From Lewinella sp. 4G2 (GTDB lineage: Bacteria > Bacteroidota > Bacteroidia > Chitinophagales > Saprospiraceae), in NCBI RefSeq assembly GCF_001625015.1, contig NZ_LVWJ02000014.1:2666001-2730000 (forward strand): a DNA stretch of 64,000 nt. Reading direction: 5' to 3'. A program made the position numbers and the translations under genes. This document shows positions 35,537 through 44,280 of the stretch, one piece after another. Below the pieces are notes generated by a model. It ran no database searches. It was not told the DNA's origin and saw only the letters and a program-made list of their open reading frames with translations. Within the stretch, counting starts at the first letter, position 1; each line of letters begins with the position of its first letter.

Positions 35537-36859
35537 TCACTTGAAGCGGATGGCTTTTACCGGGTCGACCTTTGTTACTAAGTAGGAGGGAATGACGAGG
35601 AAGAGCAGGGTGATGACGAAAGTGCCCACATTTAGGCCGATGATCATCAGCCAATCGATTTTGATGGGGGCGATGGAGAGGTAGTAGCTCTCTTCGTCGA
35701 GGTGGACGATGCCGAACGTGTCCTGCAACCAGCACAGTAGCAGGCCGAAGCCGTTGCCGAACAGCAGCCCAGCGCCGATGATGAAGCCGGCGTAATAGAG
35801 GAAGATCTGGCGGATACTCCAGTTGGTCTGGCCGAGCGCCTTGAGGGTGCCAATCATGTTGGTGCGCTCGAGAATCAGAATGAGCAGGGCCGTGACCATG
35901 TTGATGATCGCTACGAAAACCATCAGGATGAGGATCATCGCCATGGTGTAATCCTGTACCTCCAGCCAATTGAAAAGCTCACTTAGTTTGTTGCGAATAT
36001 TGTCCGCGTATAGCTCCTGCGGGAGGATGTTGTAGTGGATGTAATCGTTAAAAATATCCATGTCCTCGATGTTGTCGAGGATGACTTCGAAGCCACCGAT
36101 CTCTCCCTCCTTCCAACCGAGGAGGGCGCGGGGGTGGCGGATATCCACGAGGGCAAACTGGCGGTCAAATTCCTCGAGGCCCGTTTTGTAGATGCCCGTA
36201 ACCTTGAAGGCGCGGGGGCGCTCTTCCCCTCCGCTGCCGATGAAGGCGAAATCCATCCGGTCACCCAGGCCTACCCGCAGGCGCTCGGCCGTGATGCTGC
36301 TGATGACGATGCCCCGGTTGATGGAGTCCGGCTCCGCGATGAGGGGTTCCCCCTCCACGAGGTACTGGCCGAAGGTGGGCCAATCGTAATCGCCGGCGAT
36401 ACCCTTCAGCACAAGGGCCTCCTGCGTGGCGTACCGCTCCCCTTCGGGGTAGACGGACACGATGCCGGGCAGGACGATGAATTGCTGAATGTGCTTTACG
36501 CCCCCCTGTGAAACCTGGGGCTCACTGTCGTTCAGGCCCAGGCCGGTGCCAAATCCAGCGAGGGTGACCTGTCCGATCGTATCCAGCGAAGGGTAGAAAT
36601 CCTGGTCCGCCGAAATGGGGTAGTTATAGCTGTCGAAAATACCGTAGCTGGCCATGTCGTCCGTAATGTGGACGTGGCCCCAGAAGCCGAAGATCTTGTC
36701 GGAGATCTCGTACTTGAACCCCGCGATGAGTGCGCTGGCGATCACCATGGTGGCCATCGAAATGGCAACGGCCGCCACCGCAATCCCGATGATGGTTCGG
36801 CTGACGGATTTGGTGCCACCTTTCGCGACTCCGCGGGCGAGGTAGAGGGGTAAATTCAT
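35537..36859 (-). CDS. FtsX/LolE-like ABC transporter permease
   Basis: 440 residues from the ATG at 36859 (MNLPLYLARGVAKGG), chosen over a ten-residue longer frame because the N-terminal amphipathic segment starts here. One membrane segment (about 25-50), a large periplasmic domain and three C-terminal segments (about 305-335, 355-385, 405-430) give the LolC/E-MacB topology. It ends KVDPVKAIRFK, the usual FtsX-domain tail. It could pair with the LolD-like ATPase at 26914 to release lipoproteins; that pairing is inference. Confidence 0.85.
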   Translation of the reverse strand: MNLPLYLARGVAKGGTKSVSRTIIGIAVAAVAISMATMVIASALIAGFKYEISDKIFGFWGHVHITDDMASYGIFDSYNYPISADQDFYPSLDTIGQVTLAGFGTGLGLNDSEPQVSQGGVKHIQQFIVLPGIVSVYPEGERYATQEALVLKGIAGDYDWPTFGQYLVEGEPLIAEPDSINRGIVISSITAERLRVGLGDRMDFAFIGSGGEERPRAFKVTGIYKTGLEEFDRQFALVDIRHPRALLGWKEGEIGGFEVILDNIEDMDIFNDYIHYNILPQELYADNIRNKLSELFNWLEVQDYTMAMILILMVFVAIINMVTALLILILERTNMIGTLKALGQTNWSIRQIFLYYAGFIIGAGLLFGNGFGLLLCWLQDTFGIVHLDEESYYLSIAPIKIDWLMIIGLNVGTFVITLLFLVIPSYLVTKVDPVKAIRFK

Positions 36860-36920
36860 TGGGGTAAAGGTAACGCGATCACCCGGCAACTAATTACGCC
36901 AGCAAGCGCGTTCCCAGGCA

Positions 36921-36928
36921 TATATTTG
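36921..36928 (+). promoter_or_regulatory. Bacteroidota -7 box (TATATTTG) of tyrS
   Basis: TATATTTGCGCC at 36921 matches TAnnTTTG exactly, 35 bases before the tyrS ATG. The -33 box is weak. Confidence 0.5.
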
Positions 36929-36962
36929 CGCCCCCCCCTCACAAACCAAAAGCGGCACTGAC

Positions 36963-38297
36963 ATGGATTTTATCGAAGAACTCGAATGGCGCGGCATGCT
37001 GCACCAACTTACCCCCGGCATCCGTGAGCACCTCGCCGAAGCCCCACGCAAAGCCTACATCGGTTTCGACCCAACGGCCCCTTCGCTCACGATCGGTAAC
37101 TACGTGCAGATCATGATCCTGACGCTCTGGGCCCGCTCCGGCCACCACCCGGTCATCCTCTTCGGCGGGGCAACCGGCCGCATCGGCGACCCTTCCGGTA
37201 AGGACAAGGAGCGCCAACTCAAATCCTACGAAGAGCTCGACGCGAACCTGGAAAGCCAGAAAGCACAGATGCTGGAACTCATCGCCGCCGGTCTCCGGGG
37301 CGCTGCCGCAGGTGCCAAGGAAGTTGGGGAGGAACACGCCTTTAGCGTGGTGAACAACTACGAGTTCTACGAAAACATGAACGTGCTGGACTTCCTCCGC
37401 AACGTAGGAAAGACGCTTACGATCAGCTACATGATGACGAAGGACTCCGTCCAGAACCGCCTGGAATCTGGGATGTCCTTCACCGAATTCTCCTATCAAT
37501 TGCTGCAGGGCTACGACTTCCAGAAGTTGTACCAGGACCACGGCGTGACCGTCCAGATGGGCGGCTCCGACCAGTGGGGGAACATTACGGCGGGTACCGA
37601 ATTCGTCCGCCGCAACGCGGAAGGCAAAGCCTACGCCGTCACCACTCCCTTACTAACGAAGGCCGACGGCTCGAAATTCGGTAAGTCAGAAAAAGGCAAC
37701 CTCTGGTTGGATGCCGAACTCACCGGCCCCTACGATTTCTACCAATTCTGGGTCCGCTCCAACGATGCGGATATCCCTACCTACCTAAAGACCTTCTCCC
37801 TGCGTAGCAAAGAAGAGATCCTGGCCGACGTCGCCACCGTCGAAGCCCACGGGCCGGACAACAACCTCTTCCGCGAGGTAAACGCCATCAAGCACGCGCT
37901 GGCCACGGAGCTAACGGAACGCGTCCACGGAGCCGAAGGCGTCGCCACCGCCAAGCGGGTAACGGATATCTTCTACGGCCGCGGCACCACCCCGGAAGAC
38001 CTGGCCGGCCTCAACGCGAAAACCATCGAAGGGCTGCGCGGTGAGATCGCGGATTTTGTCGTCCCCGCCTCCGCCCTGGCGGCTTCCCCCAGCTTAATCG
38101 ACGTACTGGCTGACTTGACCTCCATTCTTTCCAGCAAATCGGAGGCACGGCGGGCCATCCAGGCGAATGCCATCGCCATCAACAAGGTAAAAGTCAGCGA
38201 CGTAGATGCCGAGCTCAATTCGGGAGATTTATTGCACGACCGCTTCATCCTGATTGAGAACGGGAAGAAGAAGCGGTACTTGCTCGTGGTCGAGTAG
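36963..38297 (+). CDS. tyrS: Tyrosine--tRNA ligase
   Basis: A class I synthetase of 444 residues. The HIGH-equivalent region is PSLTIGNYV (about 40-48), followed by FGGATGRIGDPSGK, the tyrosine pocket FSYQLLQGYDF, GGSDQWGNI and the KMSKS-equivalent KFGKS near residue 239. A C-terminal S4 domain runs from about 375. Between MLELIAAG and VNNYEF the loop is about ten residues longer than in E. coli TyrRS, and that loop holds a copy of the 17-bp dispersed repeat translated as GAAAGA. All catalytic motifs remain, so the enzyme should be active. Confidence 0.96.
   Translation: MDFIEELEWRGMLHQLTPGIREHLAEAPRKAYIGFDPTAPSLTIGNYVQIMILTLWARSGHHPVILFGGATGRIGDPSGKDKERQLKSYEELDANLESQKAQMLELIAAGLRGAAAGAKEVGEEHAFSVVNNYEFYENMNVLDFLRNVGKTLTISYMMTKDSVQNRLESGMSFTEFSYQLLQGYDFQKLYQDHGVTVQMGGSDQWGNITAGTEFVRRNAEGKAYAVTTPLLTKADGSKFGKSEKGNLWLDAELTGPYDFYQFWVRSNDADIPTYLKTFSLRSKEEILADVATVEAHGPDNNLFREVNAIKHALATELTERVHGAEGVATAKRVTDIFYGRGTTPEDLAGLNAKTIEGLRGEIADFVVPASALAASPSLIDVLADLTSILSSKSEARRAIQANAIAINKVKVSDVDAELNSGDLLHDRFILIENGKKKRYLLVVE
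37299..37315 (-). repeat. 17-bp dispersed repeat copy inside tyrS
   Basis: The plus strand is GGCGCTGCCGCAGGTGC, in frame as G-A-A-A-G-A in a loop that is longer than usual for TyrRS. Confidence 0.9.
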
Positions 38298-38343
38298 GGG
38301 AGCCTGTTGGATCGTTTTCCGAGAGAAGGAAAGGGAGATAAAG

Positions 38344-38392
38344 GGGGAAAAGGAGGTGCGGCTGCGCCGTGGAGCGCCTCCTTTTCCTCTTA
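38344..38392 (+). terminator. Probable terminator after tyrS
   Basis: GGAAAAGGAGGTGC (38346-38359) pairs with GCGCCTCCTTTTCC (38374-38387) with one G-T pair, followed by a T/C-rich tract. It lies about 50 bases after the tyrS stop. Confidence 0.65.
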
Positions 38393-38562
38393 TCCTTCTT
38401 TTACGTCTTGTAGAAAATTACCCACGACTAATTGCTTCAGAAATTCTGTTTCGCAAAGAAGAATAAGCTGTCAGAGAAGATAGAGAAGTGTGTCACCCTG
38501 CTGCGCGCAGCGCCCCCTTAACCCTCCTTTCCTCCCTTTACCTCTTGTCGAAAACGACCCAC
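38374..38562. repeat. Imperfect direct repeat between tyrS and the MFS gene
   Basis: Two diverged copies of a segment of about 50 bases, near 38374-38430 and 38513-38562. Both read, with changes, CTCCTTTYCTC, then CTTTTACNTCTTGTNGAAAA and ACCCACNACTA. The function is unknown; it may be a decayed intergenic element. It fills the gap of about 270 bases between the convergent genes. Confidence 0.55.
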
Positions 38563-38568
38563 TAGCTC

Positions 38569-39924
38569 CTAGTGCCCGCCACCACCACCAGCCACCACCT
38601 CACCCTCCGAAACCGGCTCCTTCACCAGCAACCACAGTACCGCCGAAGCCGCCAACATCCCCCCGGCAATGTAGAAGATCGCCGCTTTATCATCCGCCGC
38701 ATTGATCGTTCCCCCAAGTAAGGAGGCCACGATTTGCGGCAGCACTACGGACAGGTTAAACAGCCCCATCATCAAACCCATCTTGCGGGAATCGACCACT
38801 TCGGACATGATCGCAAAGGGCAAACTCACCACGGCCGCCCACCCGACGCCAACGATGGCCATCAGTAGAAAGAAGGCCGTCATTGAAGTGCCGAACACGA
38901 CGATCAAACCGTAGCCCACCGCACTGATGGCGATGGCCGCTGCGTGTGTTTTGACGCGGCCGATCTTCGTGGCAATCGGAGCAAGCACGAAGGCGGGCAA
39001 AAGGAATCCGACGGTATTCAAAATGGCAAAGGCAATCCCGATGGCGAAGCCGATGTCATTGTTCTGTGGATCCGTTAGTACCTGCTCCACCTCAAATCCC
39101 ATGATGTTGCTCTTGATGTAGCCAAAGGTGTAGATGAACATCGTCTGTACACCCACCCAGGTGAAAGCGTGGGCGACGCAGATCTTGAGGAACTCCGTCC
39201 AATCAGTCGTGTTCCCAACGGCTGTGGTTGCCGTTTGGCGCGGGCCATCGGCATCCAGGATGTCTTCGACCAAACCGTCGTGGACCTCCACTACGCCGTC
39301 AGTTTCGACGTCCTCTAGATTCCGCGGTTCCTTGATGAGGAAGGCGGGGAAAACGCTGAAAAGAAATACAATGATCGCCCCCGCGTAGATCAGAAAGTAA
39401 TTACTGATGAATGCCCCGATCAGGTAGGCGAGCACGCCAAAGAAGCCGGAGACCGTCTGCATGAAGGTGAACCCGTCCGTGCGCATCTTCCCCTTCGGGG
39501 TGACGTCCGCAATAATGGAACGGGCCGGATTAAAACTCACGTTGATGGCTAAGTCCAAGGTAAGCGCCACGGTGAGCGCAATACCGATCAGACTCTCCAC
39601 GCCGAGGGCCGACTGGATCAGTCCGAGGTTAGGCAGGGCGAGGATCATCAGGGCGGCGAGGGTGCCACCAATCACGATGAAGGGCCGCCGCCGGCCTCCC
39701 CAGAACCAAACGTTGTCACTCAGCGCTCCAATCAGCACCTGACCCAGGATGCCTGCCACCGGACCGGCCAACCATACCAGGCCAATCTCCTCCAGGTTGA
39801 GGCCGTACTGGGTATTCAGGATCCAACTCAGTGCGGCAATCTGTACGCAAAGGGCAAAACCCATGGCCGTAGCGGGGAGAGATAAGAGACCGTAGTTGGC
39901 TTTGGTCGGCTGAAAACTGGGCAT
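38569..39924 (-). CDS. MFS transporter, SUT/GPH-like sugar carrier
   Basis: 451 residues with about 12 membrane segments. The loop after segment 2 has LIGALSDNVWFWGGRRRPFIVIGG, matching the D-x-x-x-x-RxGRRRP signature of the sucrose/maltose (SUT, SLC45-like) group. A central acidic cytoplasmic loop (about 215-245) separates the halves. It most likely imports an oligosaccharide with protons. It ends with an odd Gly-rich AGGGGGH tail. It lies directly downstream of the M4 peptidase gene's promoter-proximal flank and is convergent with tyrS. Confidence 0.83.
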   Translation of the reverse strand: MPSFQPTKANYGLLSLPATAMGFALCVQIAALSWILNTQYGLNLEEIGLVWLAGPVAGILGQVLIGALSDNVWFWGGRRRPFIVIGGTLAALMILALPNLGLIQSALGVESLIGIALTVALTLDLAINVSFNPARSIIADVTPKGKMRTDGFTFMQTVSGFFGVLAYLIGAFISNYFLIYAGAIIVFLFSVFPAFLIKEPRNLEDVETDGVVEVHDGLVEDILDADGPRQTATTAVGNTTDWTEFLKICVAHAFTWVGVQTMFIYTFGYIKSNIMGFEVEQVLTDPQNNDIGFAIGIAFAILNTVGFLLPAFVLAPIATKIGRVKTHAAAIAISAVGYGLIVVFGTSMTAFFLLMAIVGVGWAAVVSLPFAIMSEVVDSRKMGLMMGLFNLSVVLPQIVASLLGGTINAADDKAAIFYIAGGMLAASAVLWLLVKEPVSEGEVVAGGGGGH

Positions 39925-39961
39925 GTCACTTTATTTGAGCCAACAAGATGCAGTATTTGTC

Positions 39962-42754
39962 CTAATTCCCGATAACTACCTTCAAGCTTTCGGACCCCTG
40001 ACGTAGGAAATAGACGCCCGCCGGTAAATCAGCCACTTGAAGGCTAGCGCTACCTCCCTTAATGATTGTTTTGCTAATCAGACGCCCGTCACTTCCCAGT
40101 AGATAAACAGGTAAGCCATCCGCGGCTTTGATCGTCAACCGGTCGGTCGCGGGGTTCGGGAAGGCGGCAATGCCCTCAACTTTCCCGGAGAGCACAGCCG
40201 AAACCAGTGGGGAGTAACTGATGGATCCATCGAAGTCACGCTGGGCGATCCGGTAAGTGTAGTTCGTTCCCGGTACCAGCGCTTCGTCGACGAAGCCGTA
40301 CTCACCGGTGGTCTCAGTTGTCGGGGCTACGGTCCCAATGGCGGTGAACGGTTTACCATTATCCGTACGCTCGACCGTGAAGCCGACGTTGTCTGTTTCC
40401 TCCGTCGTTGTCCATTTTACCAGGATGTCGTCCTTCTTCGCCTCGGCCGAAACTTCACTCCAGATAACGGGTAAGGCAGCGGCGACGCAAGAGCTTACGG
40501 TGACTTCGTCCAAATACCAACCCAGGGTGCCGTTGCAACCGTCAAAAGTCATCGTCCACCGGAGGCGGAGGTCGTCGCCGGGGTTGGCGAAGTAGTCCAG
40601 GTCCACCACCGAAGTACCCCAGGTGCCGGTATTGCGCCCGCTATCCGAGCCGTGGAAGGCCTGGCGCCCAGCAAAAGGGTTGTCGTTACTTCCCGGCCCA
40701 ATCAGTGCGCCGTCGTAACCATTATAGATGAAGGCTTGGATGGGGACCAATTGGAAGGAACTGTTGTTGCGGGAATACTGTAGCACGCCGCCGTCATAGT
40801 TCCGCTCCGTAGCATAGTAGTGGTTGAAGCGAAGTTCCATCAGCGCAGCGTCCGCCGGTAGCTCAATGATGGGGCTGGTGATTGCGGTGGAGCCGTTCTC
40901 GAGGTCGTCAACGCAGTCGCCAATGGCGGGGTCGGCGGCGTAAACTCCGGTACCGGCGCGACCGTCGGGGAGGTTGTCCAGGATCACCCAGGGTTGGTCC
41001 GTCCACGTGGCGGGATTACTTGGGTTTTGGTTCAGCGTCCAGGGGCCGAGCCCATTTTCCCAGTCTTCGTTGAGGTGGATGCGTTCCTGGTTTTCCGGAT
41101 TGCTACCGCAACTGGCGGGAGGGTTCTGGGCGAGGGTAGGGGTGGAGGGGCAGGCGTTGGGCGTCAGCATCCCGGTAGCCGTGAGGGCGTTCTCCACTTC
41201 GGCCCGGTCAGCTGCGGTGAGGATCAGTCCGGAGGGCGCGGCGGGCAGATCAATCAACGTAAGGCTTGGCAGATCCGTACCGTAGAGGTCTTCGGTACTC
41301 TGCAGCAGCATATCCGCGAAGGCGCGAAAGTCGGTCACTCGGCCAAGGTAGTTTTCGTTGGCATGGAAGTAGATGTGCAGGGCCTTGGTCAGGCCGATTC
41401 CATTCACCGTCGTGCCATTCAAAGTGCCGCCATCCACCAATAGGGAGAAAGACCGGTTCACGACACCGCTGTTGATATGGACGCCACCATTGTCGATAAA
41501 GGGGTCACAGGAAAAGCTGCTGCTACTCCGGCTGCTCGGGTCGCCTTCACACTCGGGGTTGTACATGTCGCGGAGGGCACCGCCGAATACGGCCGCGTCT
41601 TCCCCCAGCCGCCAGCGTTGGCTGTTATTGTCGCAGCGGGTCCGCATCCGGTCATCGTTGAAGTCGTTGCCGCGGTCATTTAGGAGGTCAATGGCTTCAC
41701 CGAAGATGTCGGCAAGTCCCTCGTCGATCGCCCCAGTTTCGTACTGATAGATGGGATTGCCCATGGCACCGGTGTAGTTATGCGTCCACTCGTGGGCTAC
41801 GATGTCATCGGTCACTGTTCCGGGGCAGTGGCGGATCAGGTCGCCGCTCGCAGAAGCATTCGGGCAGGCGTCCTGGCGGTCGGTGAGGGTGCGCATCACG
41901 CCGTCCGCGTCGTCGTAACTATTGCGGCCGAAGGTGCGGTGGTAGAGGTGGTAGACTTCGCCGGTGGCGGTCAGCATTTCCTGGCCTTCAGCATTGAGGT
42001 TGCCGGGAAAGGCCTGGCCCTCTTCCCAGATTAAATTAGTCGGGTCGGTGGTCGTTGAGTACAATTGCCGGTCCAGGTCGCAGTGCAGTTGGTGGTCGAA
42101 AATGGGTTTGCCCGTGAGCACGTCAACGTACACCATCGTGCCACGGAAACCTCCGGGCTCGGTAAATTCGATGGCCTGCGTCCGGTGCCTTTTTTCTGTC
42201 TTTGACCAAGGGTTGGCGGAGATCCAAACCACGTCTTTGGGTTCAACCTGCCAATCAGCGATGGTGGGGTACTGCGTGGTTAAGTGTGCTCGTCCAGCAT
42301 CAATTAATGCAGCTTCGGAGAATACGGGCGCTGCCGCGGGTGCAGAGAAAAGGGCAAGTGAGGAAAAGGCGTCCGCCGGTGCGAGGTACCCGCTGATTGT
42401 TCTGGGGAATCCCCGACCGTCCAGCCGCAGGCTCACCTCCCCGCCAATGACATCCGCATTGTTGAGGCGCTGTCCGAAACGGATGTACCGGGCCCCATCC
42501 ACGGCGCGCGTTCCCGTTCCCGGTACAAACTTTGTACCTGCGGCAGCGCCCAAAATGGTGACGTGCGTACGCAGAAACTCAGCGGGGGGGACCGCAATGG
42601 CGGCTAATTCTAAAGTAAAGTAACGCTCCGTATTCACCTTGACGGTGTAGCCACGAGCCTGTAGCTCAGCCACACTTTCGGGCGTCAGGGCGGACGTTTG
42701 AGCCACGGCTGCGAAGCTCAGCAGCAGGCAGAGCGCGGAAAGGCCTAATTTCAT
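39962..42754 (-). CDS. Secreted M4 (thermolysin-like) metalloprotease with T9SS sorting domain
   Basis: About 930 residues from the ATG at 42754, which opens a signal peptide (LGLSALCLLLSFAAVAQ). A propeptide region (about 20-210) precedes the peptidase domain with HEWTH zinc motif and the downstream Glu in GAIDEGLADIFGE; VHINSGVVNRSF carries the C-terminal catalytic His. A jelly-roll-type region, a fibronectin-like domain (ILVKWTTTEETDNVGFTVER) and a T9SS sorting tail (IAAFPNPATDRLTI) follow. It is an extracellular protease. The propeptide holds two copies of the 17-bp repeat, read as APAAAP and GAAAGT. Confidence 0.9.
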   Translation of the reverse strand: MKLGLSALCLLLSFAAVAQTSALTPESVAELQARGYTVKVNTERYFTLELAAIAVPPAEFLRTHVTILGAAAGTKFVPGTGTRAVDGARYIRFGQRLNNADVIGGEVSLRLDGRGFPRTISGYLAPADAFSSLALFSAPAAAPVFSEAALIDAGRAHLTTQYPTIADWQVEPKDVVWISANPWSKTEKRHRTQAIEFTEPGGFRGTMVYVDVLTGKPIFDHQLHCDLDRQLYSTTTDPTNLIWEEGQAFPGNLNAEGQEMLTATGEVYHLYHRTFGRNSYDDADGVMRTLTDRQDACPNASASGDLIRHCPGTVTDDIVAHEWTHNYTGAMGNPIYQYETGAIDEGLADIFGEAIDLLNDRGNDFNDDRMRTRCDNNSQRWRLGEDAAVFGGALRDMYNPECEGDPSSRSSSSFSCDPFIDNGGVHINSGVVNRSFSLLVDGGTLNGTTVNGIGLTKALHIYFHANENYLGRVTDFRAFADMLLQSTEDLYGTDLPSLTLIDLPAAPSGLILTAADRAEVENALTATGMLTPNACPSTPTLAQNPPASCGSNPENQERIHLNEDWENGLGPWTLNQNPSNPATWTDQPWVILDNLPDGRAGTGVYAADPAIGDCVDDLENGSTAITSPIIELPADAALMELRFNHYYATERNYDGGVLQYSRNNSSFQLVPIQAFIYNGYDGALIGPGSNDNPFAGRQAFHGSDSGRNTGTWGTSVVDLDYFANPGDDLRLRWTMTFDGCNGTLGWYLDEVTVSSCVAAALPVIWSEVSAEAKKDDILVKWTTTEETDNVGFTVERTDNGKPFTAIGTVAPTTETTGEYGFVDEALVPGTNYTYRIAQRDFDGSISYSPLVSAVLSGKVEGIAAFPNPATDRLTIKAADGLPVYLLGSDGRLISKTIIKGGSASLQVADLPAGVYFLRQGSESLKVVIGN
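42327..42343 (-). repeat. 17-bp dispersed repeat copy in the M4 protease propeptide (first)
   Basis: The minus strand is GCACCCGCGGCAGCGCC, coding APAAAP within the propeptide (FSAPAAAPVF). C form. Confidence 0.9.
42534..42550 (+). repeat. 17-bp dispersed repeat copy in the M4 protease propeptide (second)
   Basis: GTACCTGCGGCAGCGCC, one base from the T form. The gene is on the minus strand, so it is translated as GAAAGT (ILGAAAGTKF). It is opposite in orientation to the copy 191 bases away. Confidence 0.85.
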
Positions 42755-42939
42755 GGAAAGACACATTTGGAAAAATCAACACATAAAGGTACTGTTATTA
42801 GGTTTATTTATAATGTGATGGGTTGAATGACAGTAGCTTAGGGAAGGTGGCGGACGCAGTGGCGGGCAATAGATCGTGTTGCATATACACTGGTCAGCAC
42901 GGAGGGAGTGACTACGTTCGTTTTTCACCCGCCCTTACT

Positions 42940-42947
42940 TACCTTTG
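42940..42947 (+). promoter_or_regulatory. Bacteroidota -7 box (TACCTTTG) of exbB
   Basis: TACCTTTG at 42940-42947 is an exact TAnnTTTG match, with a leader of about 75 bases before the exbB ATG. Only a weak TTCG lies at the -33 position. Confidence 0.42.
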
Positions 42948-43029
42948 GCAGACTTAGAGAGTCGCTGCGCCCACCCGACATACGAAAGACGGCGCACCGA
43001 CGTTTTGCTGATGCTAAATACACACCCCA

Positions 43030-43731
43030 ATGTTTTCCAACCTTCGCTATCTCCTGCTGCAGGCAGAACCCACCCTGACCAGCACGGAAGAACCAATCGT
43101 CGAAAGCCAGAATCTGTTTTCCGTATTGCTGGACTCCGGCATCCTGACGATGATCATCGTTGGTATTCTGCTGTTGTTGTTCGTGATAGCCTGTTACATC
43201 TTTCTGGAACGCGTTGCGGTGATTAAATCCGCCGGTGCTGAAGACGAAGGATTCATGGAGCGCATCCGCCTGGAAATGTCGGCCGGAAACATGGCCAACG
43301 CCCGCGCCCTTTGCGCCACGACGGACAGCCCCGTTGCGCGGATGGTGGACAAAGGCCTGAGCCGCGTCGGCCGCCCACTACGGGATATCGATGCTTCCAT
43401 TGAGAACGTTGGTAACCTGGAGATCTTCCGCCTTGAAAAAGGACTGAGCACGCTGGCCAGTATCGCCGGTGCCGCCCCCATGATTGGCTTCTTTGGTACC
43501 GTGACCGGTATGATTGCGGCATTCTACGAAATGAGTACGGCGGAGAACATTACGCCGGACGTCCTCGCCGGTGGCATCTATTCCGCCCTGCTGACGACGG
43601 CTGCGGGCCTCTTCATCGGTATCCTCGCTTTCGTTGGCTATAACTACCTCGTCGCCTCCGTGGAGCGAGTCGTTTACAAGATGGAGCGGAGTACTACGGA
43701 GTTTATGGATCTATTGCAGGAACCGGGGTAA
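43030..43731 (+). CDS. exbB: ExbB/TolQ/MotA-type proton channel protein
   Basis: 233 residues with a periplasmic N-terminus, a first membrane segment (about 38-60, LTMIIVGILLLLFVIACYIF), a cytoplasmic helical domain and two C-terminal segments around 140-165 and 180-205, with the conserved SIAGAAPMIGFFGTVTGMI pore motif. It harvests proton-motive force for TonB-dependent uptake or envelope tension. Two ExbD-like genes follow on the same strand, separated by TAGTCTR hairpins, so the three probably work as one complex. Confidence 0.92.
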   Translation: MFSNLRYLLLQAEPTLTSTEEPIVESQNLFSVLLDSGILTMIIVGILLLLFVIACYIFLERVAVIKSAGAEDEGFMERIRLEMSAGNMANARALCATTDSPVARMVDKGLSRVGRPLRDIDASIENVGNLEIFRLEKGLSTLASIAGAAPMIGFFGTVTGMIAAFYEMSTAENITPDVLAGGIYSALLTTAAGLFIGILAFVGYNYLVASVERVVYKMERSTTEFMDLLQEPG

Positions 43732-43733
43732 GT

Positions 43734-43824
43734 AGTCTACAGTCTGTAGTCAATAGTCTATAGTGTCACCACGTAGCTATTGGGTTACGGACAGCGGACT
43801 ACAGACTACAGACTATAGACTAAA
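43734..43824. repeat. TAGTCTR-type inverted repeat between exbB and exbD
   Basis: The left arm is a chain of TAGTCTR-like heptamers (43734-43766); the right arm holds their complements (about 43797-43824). They are separated by about 30 bases of non-repeat sequence. It starts just after the exbB stop and ends one base before the exbD ATG. Confidence 0.85.
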
Positions 43825-43825
43825 T

Positions 43826-44221
43826 ATGCCCTTAAAACGCTCCAATAAGCCCAACGCGGAATTCAACATGTCCTCCCTCACGGACATCATTTTTCTGTTG
43901 TTGATCTTCTTCATGCTGACGTCCAACTTCGTGCAGATCAAGCCCTTTGAACTGCCGCGCTCGGATAGCCAGACGGTGGCCCCGACGAACATCGTCGTCC
44001 AGTTAGAGAAGGACGGCAAGGTGAGCGTCAACAGCCAGGAAGTGCGGGGAGCCGCCATCGCCGCCGCGGTAAACGACGCCATCGCCCAATCCGACGACGA
44101 AGAAAACACCACCGTGACCATCGTAGCCGAAACCGGCGTACCCTTCAAAAACATCACTCCCATCATGACCCTCGCCGCGCAGAACCGCGCCCGGGCGATC
44201 ATCGCTACTCAACCTAAGTAG
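43826..44221 (+). CDS. exbD: ExbD/TolR family protein (first copy)
   Basis: 131 residues from the ATG at 43826; the longer frame from 43763 would translate the repeat. MPLKRSNKPNAEFNMSSLTDIIFLLLIFFMLTS contains the single membrane segment with the essential Asp (LTDIIF). A TolR-like periplasmic domain follows. It partners ExbB in the proton channel. Bacteroidota often carry two different ExbDs, as here. Confidence 0.92.
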   Translation: MPLKRSNKPNAEFNMSSLTDIIFLLLIFFMLTSNFVQIKPFELPRSDSQTVAPTNIVVQLEKDGKVSVNSQEVRGAAIAAAVNDAIAQSDDEENTTVTIVAETGVPFKNITPIMTLAAQNRARAIIATQPK

Positions 44222-44279
44222 TAGGGTAGTCGAGTAGTGCTAGCACTATAGACTACAGACTAAAGACTACAGACTAAAA
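44221..44279. repeat. TAGTCTR-type repeat between the two exbD genes
   Basis: It contains TAGTGCTAGCACTA (a palindrome) followed by GACTACAGACTAAAGACTAC heptamer units. It runs from the last base of the first exbD stop to one base before the ATG of the second. Confidence 0.78.
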
Positions 44280-44280
44280 A

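Noticed and set aside
38254-38466. 70-codon frame overlapping the end of tyrS and the terminator
   Set aside because: It overlaps tyrS in another frame and runs through the terminator hairpin.
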